A stretch of DNA of 64,000 bases from Thiotrichales bacterium. GTDB taxonomy: Bacteria > Pseudomonadota > Gammaproteobacteria > Beggiatoales > Beggiatoaceae. This document shows positions 28,357 through 36,255 of this stretch, in pieces. The number at the start of each line of letters is the position of its first letter. Position 1 is the first letter of the stretch. The notes under the pieces are model-generated. The model did not search any database, was not told the DNA's origin, and saw only the letters and a program-made list of their open reading frames with translations. The stretch lies in NCBI GenBank assembly GCA_016745035.1, contig JADGDE010000007.1, forward strand, positions 111,333 to 175,332, read 5' to 3'. The position numbers were made by a program, and so were the translations under genes.

Positions 28357-28756
28357 AAGCCCAGCCTTGGTATTGTTTTTCGACGATTTCGACCAAACCG
28401 GATTCGACATAATAGACTTCGGTGAGCATATCGGCAGGTTTAAGATTTAAGCGCTGCATGGCTTTTTTGTCGGCAACAATGCGCACGCCTTGGTGTTTGA
28501 GGGTTTTGACTTGATCGGGCACGGGAAACGGGGCTTTGCGTTGTAGGGTTTTCACGCCGTTGCCAATGACGACGATTTGCACTTCAACGTGTTCAGGGCC
28601 AAAGTTAGCCATGATATTAGTGGCATTTTTTAGCGCTTGTTGCAGCCTATCAAGGCTGTCTTCGCTGACTTGAATCAAGACACGGTATTGAATCGGCTCA
28701 GCGGCAAAATTAAGCGGGCTAAGGGCGAATAATATAAGCAAGAGCAGGTGTTTCAT
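28343..28756 (-). CDS. exported DsrE-like protein (second copy)
   Basis: 137 residues with signal peptide MKHLLLLILFALSPLNFAAE. The body is a DsrE/DsrF-like fold: RVLIQVSEDSLDRLQQALKN, VEVQIVVIGNGVKTL, VRIVADKKAMQRLNL, then a paralogue-specific ending EIVEKQYQGWAYVRP. The cysteine used by cytoplasmic DsrE sulfur carriers is absent; the equivalent loop reads VADKKAM. A start 12 bases upstream (28768) would overlap the previous stop as TAATG; GGAAA before 28756 favours the shorter form. It shares the end motif EKQYxGWAY with the gene upstream, so the two are tandem duplicates. It probably acts in the periplasm with the SoxB-like protein. Confidence 0.7.
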   Translation of the reverse strand: MKHLLLLILFALSPLNFAAEPIQYRVLIQVSEDSLDRLQQALKNATNIMANFGPEHVEVQIVVIGNGVKTLQRKAPFPVPDQVKTLKHQGVRIVADKKAMQRLNLKPADMLTEVYYVESGLVEIVEKQYQGWAYVRP

Positions 28757-28767
28757 CAGGGTTTCCA

Positions 28768-29244
28768 TTAGAGGCGTAGATAAGCCCAGCCAAGGTATTG
28801 TTTTTCGATAATTTCCGGCACGCCCGCAGGCACGTAGCTGATGTGCTCAAACATATCAGAGGGTCTGAGTTGGCTTTGGCGCATACTTTTTTCACAAATG
28901 GCGATACGAATACCGAGCTGGCGGGCTTGTTTGATTTTAGCGGCAATCGGTAGCGGGGTCGTCCAGTGAAAGGGGCGAATACCTGCACCGTAAGCGACAA
29001 TCAAGATGTCTGTTTGATAATGGGCTTTGAGTGCCAGCGCTGCATCTAGGGCGGAATCGACTTTGTCGATGCTGTTTTCGCTGATTTGTAAGATCACGTT
29101 TTTACTGGGGTCGGCGATGCTGGTTGAGGAGAGTATTAATAAGATAAGCGTTATGATTGTACGCGCCGCTGGAGCGACGCAATAGGCATTCCCACGCTGG
29201 AGCGTAGGAACGAGTTGTACAAGAGGAGAAAAAAAACAAAGCAT
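28768..29244 (-). CDS. exported DsrE-like protein (first copy, repeat-extended N-terminus)
   Basis: 158 residues as read. The core NVILQISENSIDKVDSALDA, ILIVAYGAGIRPF, IRIAICEKSMRQSQL and EIIEKQYLGWAYLRL is a DsrE-like fold. Unlike its neighbour it keeps a cysteine (AICEKSM) where DsrE-type carriers have theirs. The signal-like segment TIITLILLILSSTSIADP has no start codon of its own. The text before it, PLVQLVPTLQRGNAYCVAPA, is translated from a dispersed repeat (29161-29215). The only in-frame ATG overlaps the sulP stop as TAATG. Either the repeat lengthened the signal region in frame or the real start is non-canonical. Confidence 0.65.
   Translation of the reverse strand: MLCFFSPLVQLVPTLQRGNAYCVAPAARTIITLILLILSSTSIADPSKNVILQISENSIDKVDSALDAALALKAHYQTDILIVAYGAGIRPFHWTTPLPIAAKIKQARQLGIRIAICEKSMRQSQLRPSDMFEHISYVPAGVPEIIEKQYLGWAYLRL
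29161..29215. repeat. REP-like repeat inside the DsrE-like reading frame
   Basis: Two copies of CGCTGGAGCG (29167-29176 and 29195-29204), the second within CCCACGCTGGAGCGTAGG, whose ACGCT/AGCGT arms make a small hairpin. The matching peptide LVPTLQRGNAY is a familiar sign of a dispersed bacterial repeat read through in frame. Confidence 0.6.
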
Positions 29245-30935
29245 TATAAATTCTCTTCGGCTAAGGTAGCACTGAACACACCACCACGCCCAGGGGTGAG
29301 CACATAACCGTGCTGTTTTAAGGAGCGTTGATAAAGCTTGTCACTTTCTAACAACATCACCAGCCGTTTACCGTGTTCAGCGCGTTTGTGGGCTTCTTGG
29401 ATAAAGACTTTAAGGCTGGCTTGGTCGATGTTTTGTAAACTACGCATGGACAAATATAAATGTTCTTTGCCCTCGTCCAATTCTTCCATTTCCATCAGGG
29501 CATTTTCCAGTGCCGGGACAGAGCCAAAGAATAAGCTACCGGAGATAAGCAAAACGTTGCCCTCTTCAAAATCCAGCGGATAATATTGCTCGGCACGCTC
29601 TCCGGTTAAGACTTGGATTTCAGGTTTCGAGACGTTGCGCAGATAAGAGACCACCGATAAAAACAGCCCTAAGAATACGCCGTTTTGTACCCCACCGTAT
29701 AAGGTCGTGCCCAAGGTCAAGAGGAAAATCACCCGAGTCTCGGTTTTCATCGACAAGAGTTTTTTCACCTCAGCCCCATCTATCAAGCCCCAGCCGACCA
29801 AAATCAGTACCCCTGCCATCAAAGCCATCGGCATAAAGGCGAGAATATCGGAGGCAAAATAGACCAAAAAGCCGAGCACAAACGCCGAGATAATTCCTAC
29901 CAACGGCGTGACCGCGCCGGATTCTAAGTTGGCAGCACTGCGGTTAAACGAGCCACAACTGACAAAGCAGGAGAGAAAGCCGCCAGCGATATTGGATAAA
30001 CCATGTCCGACGATTTCTTGGTTCATGTTCACATGTTGCCCAGAGCTAACCGCCATCGAGCGGGCGATAATCGCCGATTGCATCAAGGCTAAAAAAGCAA
30101 TGGAAATTGCCCCGACTATCATGCCTTGCTGGGCAATGGCGAAAGTCTCGGGGCTAAAGTCGGGCACGGATAAAGGCAGGGCTGAGAAGGAAATAAAGCC
30201 AAGCTTATCCATTTTGGTACTGGCTGAGCCGATAAACAATTCTAAAATAAAACTGGCTAACATGCCGATAACCACTGCGGCAATCAACGGCGGAAAGCGG
30301 GTATATTTTTTCGCTAAAAAGCCGGATACAACCGTAATCAAACCGATGCCAGCGGCGTAAGGGTTGATCAATTGGATGCTATAAGCCAATTGATACAAGG
30401 TATCTTCTAGCGGCTCGCCAATATTGACCATCAAACCTAAAAACGGGCTGATGGATTGCACCATGATAATAATGCCTACGCCCGTGATTAAGGCGACCAT
30501 TACCGTATAAGAAAAATAGTTAAACACCACGCCTAAGCGCAATAAACCAAAGCCCAATTGTAAAACCCCGACCATAAAAGTCAGGGTAATGACATAGGCG
30601 ATATAATCTGGAGTAAAGGGGCTAGCGTAGATTTGTAAAATCGAGGTGGTCAAAATTGCCACCGCTGTGTTTGGCCCTGAGAGCACGTGCCATGAAGAGC
30701 CGAACAAACTCACCACAATTACGGGGAAAATCGCGGTATAAAAGCCATATTCCGGCGGCATCCCCGACAAGGTTGCCAAAGCGATGGCTTGGGGAATGAT
30801 TAAAATTCCCGCGACCAATCCGGCGGTGACATCGGCGGCGAGACTTTGGCGGTTGAGTAGCGGCAACCAGTGTAAAAAAGGCAGCCAGTGGGCGAGCCAA
30901 GAATGCGCCAGTTTGGTGGTGGTTTGTTTTATCAT
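29244..30935 (-). CDS. SulP-family anion permease with STAS domain
   Basis: A 563-residue inner-membrane transporter. The SulP signature ADVTAGLVAGILIIPQAIAL is near residue 35, followed by GMPPEYGFYTAIFPVIVVSL and SGPNTAVAILTTSI. About 11-14 membrane helices reach residue 420. A C-terminal STAS domain (about 440-555) contains LISGSLFFGSVPALENAL and LSMRSLQNIDQASLKVFI. SulP proteins move sulfate, bicarbonate or other anions. In this cluster the likely cargo is sulfate or another sulfur oxyanion, which is inference. It lies four bases after the TsdA-like gene and overlaps the DsrE-like gene by one base. Confidence 0.92.
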   Translation of the reverse strand: MIKQTTTKLAHSWLAHWLPFLHWLPLLNRQSLAADVTAGLVAGILIIPQAIALATLSGMPPEYGFYTAIFPVIVVSLFGSSWHVLSGPNTAVAILTTSILQIYASPFTPDYIAYVITLTFMVGVLQLGFGLLRLGVVFNYFSYTVMVALITGVGIIIMVQSISPFLGLMVNIGEPLEDTLYQLAYSIQLINPYAAGIGLITVVSGFLAKKYTRFPPLIAAVVIGMLASFILELFIGSASTKMDKLGFISFSALPLSVPDFSPETFAIAQQGMIVGAISIAFLALMQSAIIARSMAVSSGQHVNMNQEIVGHGLSNIAGGFLSCFVSCGSFNRSAANLESGAVTPLVGIISAFVLGFLVYFASDILAFMPMALMAGVLILVGWGLIDGAEVKKLLSMKTETRVIFLLTLGTTLYGGVQNGVFLGLFLSVVSYLRNVSKPEIQVLTGERAEQYYPLDFEEGNVLLISGSLFFGSVPALENALMEMEELDEGKEHLYLSMRSLQNIDQASLKVFIQEAHKRAEHGKRLVMLLESDKLYQRSLKQHGYVLTPGRGGVFSATLAEENL

Positions 30936-30938
30936 GTC

Positions 30939-31826
30939 TTAATGCTGCCCCGGTGTCACAGGAATAAACATATTCACAAACAAACTCTTGCGCGGGTCGT
31001 AAGGGCGGTCTTGAATCCAGATATACATGGCAATGTCCCACGCCTCTTGTTCGCTAAGACTAAACGGCGCACCCAAGGGCATATTGGCGCGGATAAACTG
31101 CGCCATGGTTTTTGCCTTGGTCATGCCAGCGGCGCGGTTAAAGGAATCTTTGCCCCATAAAGGCGGGAACATATAACGCCCATCAGGGTGTTTTTTCCCC
31201 AAGCCATCCGTGCCATGACATTGTGAACAATGGCTCATATAGGTGTCTTTGCCGCGCTCGGCTTGGGCTTCTTGCGGCTTTTTGACACTACCAAAGCCGC
31301 GACCGGGTAAATGGGTATTGGTCGGTGCGCCTGTGGAAAGCCAATGCGAATAGGCAACCAAGGCTTCCATCTCTGGCGCGTCGATGGTTGGGGCAATGCC
31401 ATCTAAGCTGTATTTAAAACAATCTTGAACCCGCTCCTCATATGTCACCACATTACGGGTTTTGGTGCGGTAATCAGGATAGCTCGGATACGCCGCCCAA
31501 ATCGGCCCCGAAAAAGGCTCTCGCCCCTCGGATAAATGACAACTGCTGCAATTTAAGCCATTGCCAACAAAGCGCTTGCCATAGGTTTGGGTGTCGGTAA
31601 AAATTTTCCGCCCCCATTCGACCACCGCGCCATATTTATCTTCAGGAATATCGGCGACATATGGCGGGATAAAATACTCACCGGGATTGGGCGCGGGGAC
31701 TTTAATCAATTGAATCGGCAAACTGGCGCGGGGTTTGACCAAATCAGGGCGCACTTCTGCGCTGTCAGCGGCGAAGCTTGGCATGATGCCCCACATCAGT
31801 GCCAGCATGAGTATGGGTTTTAGCAT
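30939..31826 (-). CDS. TsdA-like diheme cytochrome c (thiosulfate dehydrogenase family), copy 1
   Basis: 295 residues from the ATG at 31826, two bases after the upstream stop, with signal peptide MLKPILMLALMWGIMPSFAA. The first heme motif, in FVGNGLNCSSCHLSEGREP, is near residue 100; the second, in HCSQCHGTDGLGKKHPDG, is near 210. The NGLNC..CHL block, VQDCFKYSLDGIAPTIDAPE and YSHWLSTGAPTN are typical of TsdA, which joins two thiosulfates to tetrathionate (or does the reverse) in the periplasm. It is about 55% identical by eye to copy 2 just upstream. In-frame ATGs further upstream would invade copy 2. Confidence 0.82.
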   Translation of the reverse strand: MLKPILMLALMWGIMPSFAADSAEVRPDLVKPRASLPIQLIKVPAPNPGEYFIPPYVADIPEDKYGAVVEWGRKIFTDTQTYGKRFVGNGLNCSSCHLSEGREPFSGPIWAAYPSYPDYRTKTRNVVTYEERVQDCFKYSLDGIAPTIDAPEMEALVAYSHWLSTGAPTNTHLPGRGFGSVKKPQEAQAERGKDTYMSHCSQCHGTDGLGKKHPDGRYMFPPLWGKDSFNRAAGMTKAKTMAQFIRANMPLGAPFSLSEQEAWDIAMYIWIQDRPYDPRKSLFVNMFIPVTPGQH

Positions 31827-31827
31827 C

Positions 31828-32724
31828 TTAGTTTTGTCCTGCCGAGGGCGGAATAAATAAATTAACAAACATACTTTTTTTCGGATCATAAGGGCGGTAT
31901 TGCGTCCAAATAAAGGCGGCAATGTCTAAAGATTCATCCATGCTCAAGCTATAAGGCGCACCCAAAGGCATATTGGCGCGAATAAACTTGGCGAGGGTTT
32001 TGGTTTTGCCAAAGCCAGTGGCGCGGTTATAGCTATCATTACCCCACAAAGGCGGGAACATATAGCCCTTGCCATCGGTGTGTTTTTGCCCTTTGCCGCT
32101 CTCGCCATGACAAAAAGCACAGCGGGCTTTATACAGATTTTGTCCATGTACTGAGCGTGGATCTTTACTTTTTTTGATAAAGGCAAAACCACGCCCGGGC
32201 ATATTGGCATTCATGGGAATCCCTGTTGATAGCCACTTAGAATACGCGGTTAAAGCCCGCATGGTCGGGGATTCCAAAGTCGGGGCAATGCCATCCATCG
32301 CGGTTAAAAAACACGCTTGGATTTGCTCTTGATAGGTCACCACTTGATTGGTACGTTCTTTGACCATGGGATATTTCACATACGCCGCCCATAAAGGCGA
32401 GGCTTTGGGTTCACGCCCTTCACTTAAATGACAATCGCTACAATTTAGCCCATTGCCGACATATTGTCGCGCATGGGTTTGGGTATCAATCACAATCAAA
32501 CGCCCCTGTTTAATTTGCTCTCCCAAAGGTGTCGCGGGAATCTCAGCAACAGGTGGCGGCACAAAAAACTTATCCACAGGCACGCGATAGACTTGCTTTA
32601 AGTCGGTATTGGCGCTGATAACCGGAGGCTCTAAGGTGGGACGAATCGACAAAGCCGGAATTTCATCTGCCAAAGCTGACAGACTTATAAGCGATAACAG
32701 CCAAGCCCAGACTTTATTCTTCAT
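31828..32724 (-). CDS. TsdA-like diheme cytochrome c, copy 2
   Basis: 298 residues with signal peptide MKNKVWAWLLSLISLSALAD. The heme motifs are in YVGNGLNCSDCHLSEGREP (near 100) and RCAFCHGESGKGQKHTDG (near 210). The same TsdA landmarks occur as in copy 1, here as IQACFLTAMDGIAPTLESPT and YSKWLSTGIPMN. The pair are tandem paralogues and could work as a heterodimer or as donor and acceptor. The start overlaps the cytochrome c4-like stop by 11 bases, so translation is coupled. Confidence 0.82.
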   Translation of the reverse strand: MKNKVWAWLLSLISLSALADEIPALSIRPTLEPPVISANTDLKQVYRVPVDKFFVPPPVAEIPATPLGEQIKQGRLIVIDTQTHARQYVGNGLNCSDCHLSEGREPKASPLWAAYVKYPMVKERTNQVVTYQEQIQACFLTAMDGIAPTLESPTMRALTAYSKWLSTGIPMNANMPGRGFAFIKKSKDPRSVHGQNLYKARCAFCHGESGKGQKHTDGKGYMFPPLWGNDSYNRATGFGKTKTLAKFIRANMPLGAPYSLSMDESLDIAAFIWTQYRPYDPKKSMFVNLFIPPSAGQN

Positions 32725-33514
32725 TGACCTGATAGGATAAGTTAGCAAAATAAGCCGCGACATTGGCTTTATCCGCATCGGTTAATAAATTCGAGATATT
32801 TTTCATCAAGGACAAATGGTCATTATCCCGCGCCCCCGATTGCCACAGATTGATTTGCTTGATTAAATAAGCGGGGGGTTGTCCTGCCAGCGGCGGGAAA
32901 TGTGCGCCAAAGCCTGCGCCTTTAGGGCCATGACAAGCGGTGCAACGTGGCATTTTATACTCAGGTTTACCCCGCAGCGCCAACTCTGCCCCACGCTCCA
33001 AGGTTTGCACATCCGCCGCGACAGGGGTAGCCGTGAAAGGCAAAAGGCTATAATACAAACCCAATTGCTGCATTTCCTCGATTGTGAGGACTTTGGCAAT
33101 ACCATTCATAATCGCATCGGTGCGCGTGCCTGCCGAATAGACGGTTAAATCTTCATAAATCGCTGGGGTGCGCTCATAATCGCGGGCAATCGGCTCGATA
33201 TGGGCGCGGGTTTGTAACGGGTCGCGGGCAAAGTCTTGTAATTGCTTGAGGATATAATCTCTATTTAAACCCGCCAAACGCGGAAAGCCAGCGGCAAAAT
33301 TGCCCTCGCCTTTAGCGCCATGACAGGTTTGACAGCCCAACACGCCCTCGCGCCCTTTTGCTGCCAGTTGCTCACCCGCGCTTAACGCCGCCTCGTCCAC
33401 CGATTCTGGTCGTTGTTGCAACGTCTGATAAGCCCACCAAGCAAGACCCAGTAAAGCGATTAATACTATAAATATTAAGGTTTTATTTAATTTTTTCGCA
33501 CTCATGACACGCAT
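32714..33514 (-). CDS. membrane-anchored diheme cytochrome c4-like protein
   Basis: 266 residues (an alternative start at 33505 removes three). An N-terminal anchor TLIFIVLIALLGLAWWAYQT is followed by two class I cytochrome c domains. The heme motifs are in LGCQTCHGAKGEGN (near 58) and PRCTACHGPKGAGFGAHFPP (near 188). Each domain has a later methionine candidate (TDAIMNGIAKVL and LSLMKNISNLL). Cytochrome c4-type proteins pass electrons from periplasmic donors to terminal oxidases, here probably from the TsdA-like enzymes. It is the first gene of the seven-gene cluster and is divergent from the CNB-rhodanese gene with about 48 bases between the starts. Confidence 0.82.
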   Translation of the reverse strand: MRVMSAKKLNKTLIFIVLIALLGLAWWAYQTLQQRPESVDEAALSAGEQLAAKGREGVLGCQTCHGAKGEGNFAAGFPRLAGLNRDYILKQLQDFARDPLQTRAHIEPIARDYERTPAIYEDLTVYSAGTRTDAIMNGIAKVLTIEEMQQLGLYYSLLPFTATPVAADVQTLERGAELALRGKPEYKMPRCTACHGPKGAGFGAHFPPLAGQPPAYLIKQINLWQSGARDNDHLSLMKNISNLLTDADKANVAAYFANLSYQVNEE

Positions 33515-33562
33515 GGTACACTAGCGCTAACGGTGATACAAACCGAAGAGAGGAGAAGCCCG

Positions 33563-34630
33563 ATGAAACTACAGACTACCAAGCAAATCATTCGCTATTT
33601 GCACAAACACAGCTACCCATTTAACTTGCTGTCAAAAAACCGCCTGAAAGAAGCCAGCAGATTTCTAAGAATTTTTAAGCTCAAACAACACGAGCAAATC
33701 GAATTACAAACCAAGCCCAAGGGTGACTATTTTCACCTACTCACAGGTGCAGTACAAAGCCTGACCGACAATAATATCGAGCGGGATTTTAGTGCCAAAG
33801 ACCTACAAGGCAAACCGCTGAGTCTCACCGAAAATTGCAGCAGTGTCCGTTTTCAAGTCCAAGAAGACTGCGTTCTGTGCCACATCAGCAATGATGTCAT
33901 TGACCACTTGCTCTCATGGCAAGCGATTGTCAGCTCCTTGCCAGAAGAACAAAACCCCAGCTATGCCCACTTTGACCATATTCGTAATTCTTTAGCCTTT
34001 CGGCGCTTGCCGATGGAATGCGTCAGCGAAGCCTTTAAGCGGATGAAACCGGTGGAAGTCAAAGCAGGGACAGAAATCATTCGCCAAGGCGAGGAAGGCG
34101 ATACTTTTTATCTCATCACCGCCGGCAGTGCCGAGGTCTGGGTGTTAGAAGAATTTGAAGACGAGCCAGAAATGGTCAGCGAGTTAGAGCAATACGACAG
34201 TTTTGGCGAATATGCCCTGCTGGCGGACAAACCCCGTACCGCCACCGTGCGTATGAAAGAAGACAGCAATTTGCTAGCACTGGATAAAAGCGACTTTTTA
34301 GAAGTCTACTCCAATAGCATGGTCAAAGAAGTCGAGGTCAATATTGCCAAAGCGATGATGGACAATGGCTATGAATTACTCGATGTGCGTTTTGAAGAAG
34401 AATACGACGAAGTGTATATTCCACAAGCCAAGCTAATCCCCCTCAATGTCTTCCGCGAACAAATCCAAGACTTGGATAAATCGAAAAAATATATTATTCA
34501 TTGCCGCAGTGGACAACGCAGCCGAGCCGCTGCCTTGTTAATGTCCGTACGTGGTTTTGATGCCATGTCGATGCTCGGCGGTATTAACGACTGGCCGTTT
34601 GAGAAAAAAGGCTTAAGTATTCGTGAATAA
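33563..34630 (+). CDS. cyclic-nucleotide-binding and rhodanese domain protein
   Basis: 355 residues from the ATG at 33563 (GAGAGGAG upstream). An N-terminal degenerate cNMP-binding-like domain spans about 10-110. A second, better one spans about 145-255, with IIRQGEEGDTFYLITAGSAE and the phosphate-binding cassette FGEYALLADKPRTATVR. A C-terminal rhodanese domain (about 265-355) has active-site loop HCRSGQRS. No helix-turn-helix is seen, so it is not a CRP-type regulator. Rhodaneses carry or transfer sulfane sulfur, so the protein may link nucleotide sensing to sulfur handling. It is divergent from, and probably functionally tied to, the thiosulfate cluster. Confidence 0.85.
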   Translation: MKLQTTKQIIRYLHKHSYPFNLLSKNRLKEASRFLRIFKLKQHEQIELQTKPKGDYFHLLTGAVQSLTDNNIERDFSAKDLQGKPLSLTENCSSVRFQVQEDCVLCHISNDVIDHLLSWQAIVSSLPEEQNPSYAHFDHIRNSLAFRRLPMECVSEAFKRMKPVEVKAGTEIIRQGEEGDTFYLITAGSAEVWVLEEFEDEPEMVSELEQYDSFGEYALLADKPRTATVRMKEDSNLLALDKSDFLEVYSNSMVKEVEVNIAKAMMDNGYELLDVRFEEEYDEVYIPQAKLIPLNVFREQIQDLDKSKKYIIHCRSGQRSRAAALLMSVRGFDAMSMLGGINDWPFEKKGLSIRE

Positions 34631-34644
34631 ATGCAGATTAATAA

Positions 34645-34731
34645 CTGATGTTATGCACGAAACCAGTTTTTGTCGCAATAGCGTGATTTGCCACCAGCCT
34701 ACAGCCTAGTCGTATTTAGCCTGAGAGTTAA
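34645..34731. mobile_element. degenerate MITE, inverted
   Basis: The left end CTGATGTTATGCAC and interior CAGTTTTTGTCGCAATA match the inverted copies. The right terminus is eroded to AGCCTGAGAG. TTAATA-like sequence flanks both sides. It ends about 20 bases upstream of the FAH-like start, within that gene's likely promoter. Confidence 0.65.
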
Positions 34732-34750
34732 TATAACGGAGGATAAGTTT

Positions 34751-35563
34751 ATGAAATATTTACTGTTAATCGGGAGTTTGCTCTTGTCCTCATGGACACA
34801 AGCAGAGGTGCAGCATTTTGCCCGTTTTCAGTATCAAGGACAGATTCATTATGGTCTGATTCAAGGCAAACAAATCCAAACGCTAACGGGTGATATTTTT
34901 GCGGACTATGTGCTCACAGAGCAAAAGCTACCGCTGAATAAAGTGCGCTTATTACTGCCGGCCGAGCCACAAAAAGTGTTTGCCGTTGGGATGAACTTTG
35001 CTAGCCACCTCTCTTCTCCCTCTGATGAGCCGCCCCCTTTATTCCTTAAATTGCCAACTTCATTGATTGCCTCTGGCAAAGTCATACAGTTACCCGCAGA
35101 TGCCGACAATGTTCATTTTGAAGGTGAACTGGTTTTGATTATTGGTAAGCAAGCCAAAAACCTCAGTGAAGCTGAGGCGGAGCAAGCTATTTTTGCGGTC
35201 ACTGTGGGTAACGACTTAACCGATCGCAATTGGCAAAGCCAAGACTTACAATGGTTGCGAGCTAAAGCCAGCGATGGTTTTGCTCCCATTGCGCCAATCA
35301 TGGCAGTGGGCGCGGATTATAATAATCTGCTGCTGACGACTCGACTCAATGGCAAAGTGGTTCAACAAGAAAATACCCGCCACATGATTCACAAACCAGC
35401 GAAAGTGGTCAGTTATCTCAGCCGTTATTTTACCTTAATGCCCGGCGACTTGGTTTTTATGGGCACACCCGGGCGTACCAAGGCACTCAATCATGGGGAT
35501 AAGGTCTCTGTTCGCATTGAGCAAGTAGGAACGGTGGAAAACCAGATTCAAACTCAACGATAA
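34751..35563 (+). CDS. exported fumarylacetoacetate-hydrolase-fold protein
   Basis: 270 residues from the ATG at 34751 with a clear GGAGG ribosome site. It has a signal peptide MKYLLLIGSLLLSSWTQAEV and then an FAH domain. Landmarks are KVFAVGMNFASHLSS, HFEGELVLIIGKQAKNL (metal-binding E.E pair near residue 125), VTVGNDLTDRNWQ, and FMGTPGRTKALNHGDKV. The family hydrolyses or isomerises acylpyruvates and related keto acids and is normally cytoplasmic, so export is odd. Substrate unknown. A longer in-frame start at 34688 would hide the signal peptide and lacks a ribosome site. Confidence 0.8.
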   Translation: MKYLLLIGSLLLSSWTQAEVQHFARFQYQGQIHYGLIQGKQIQTLTGDIFADYVLTEQKLPLNKVRLLLPAEPQKVFAVGMNFASHLSSPSDEPPPLFLKLPTSLIASGKVIQLPADADNVHFEGELVLIIGKQAKNLSEAEAEQAIFAVTVGNDLTDRNWQSQDLQWLRAKASDGFAPIAPIMAVGADYNNLLLTTRLNGKVVQQENTRHMIHKPAKVVSYLSRYFTLMPGDLVFMGTPGRTKALNHGDKVSVRIEQVGTVENQIQTQR

Positions 35564-35576
35564 GAAGACATTATCA

Positions 35577-35661
35577 TTGAGGTCACACAAAGGCTAAATA
35601 GCACTAGGCAGGTGGAAAATCACGCTATCGTGATAAAAACTGCCTTAGTGCCTAACATCAG
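35577..35661. mobile_element. MITE, 85 bp, ends partly eroded
   Basis: ACAAAGGCTAAATAGCACTA and GTGGAAAATCACGCTATCGT match other copies. The left end is altered to TTGAGGTCAC and the right end is CCTAACATCAG. No clear target duplication. It lies between the FAH-like gene and mreD. Confidence 0.75.
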
Positions 35662-35772
35662 ATATATCACGTGGCAAAGCCAGCTTAAATAACAACCGTC
35701 TTATCGCTTGATTCTAAGACAATAAAAGCTTCATAATGTAGCGCTTCAACCCTTTTAACACAGCGAATCACT

Positions 35773-36255
35773 TTGAACGTACATCGAAACGGCTGGGCGA
35801 TTATTGTCAGTTTTGGCTTTGCCTATTTGTTGACTATCATCCCCTTACCTCAAGCAGCAGAATTATGGCGACCGGATTGGATCGTCTTAACGCTGATTTA
35901 TTGGTGCTTGGTCTTACCGCAGCGGGTCGGTGTGTTTAGCGGTTGGCTCGCAGGCTTGGGCAAAGATATTTTGCTTGCCAGTTTGATGGGACTTTATGCT
36001 TTGAGCTTGGCGATTGTGGCATATATCACCATCAGCAGTTATAAGCGCTTGCGGGTTTTTCCACGCATCCAACAAATGATGATTATTTTGTTTATGATTT
36101 TAGCCGCGCAATTGCCGGGGATTTGGTTCCGAGGCATGTTAGGCCAAGCGCCTGAAGATATTTCTTTTGCCTATTCGGCTTTTACCAGTATGCTGCTCTG
36201 GCCTTTGGTCTATTCAATTTTGCATTTTTATCATCAGCGTTGTCGGGTCACTTAG
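35773..36255 (+). CDS. mreD: rod shape-determining protein MreD
   Basis: A 160-residue membrane protein with five or so helices. It has the MreD-typical LTIIPLPQAAELWRPDWIVL near residue 20, WLAGLGKDILLASLMGLYAL near 55, and RGMLGQAPEDISF near 116. MreD belongs to the elongasome that guides lateral wall synthesis. Translation appears to begin at TTG 35773, as no suitable ATG is near. Its stop is directly followed by mrdA. mreB and mreC, which normally precede it, are absent; a MITE and the FAH-like gene lie there instead. Confidence 0.85.
   Translation: MNVHRNGWAIIVSFGFAYLLTIIPLPQAAELWRPDWIVLTLIYWCLVLPQRVGVFSGWLAGLGKDILLASLMGLYALSLAIVAYITISSYKRLRVFPRIQQMMIILFMILAAQLPGIWFRGMLGQAPEDISFAYSAFTSMLLWPLVYSILHFYHQRCRVT

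Noticed and set aside
30622..31041. 139-codon open frame bridging the SulP and TsdA-like genes in another frame
   Set aside because: It overlaps two strongly supported genes in the same direction and encodes no known pattern.
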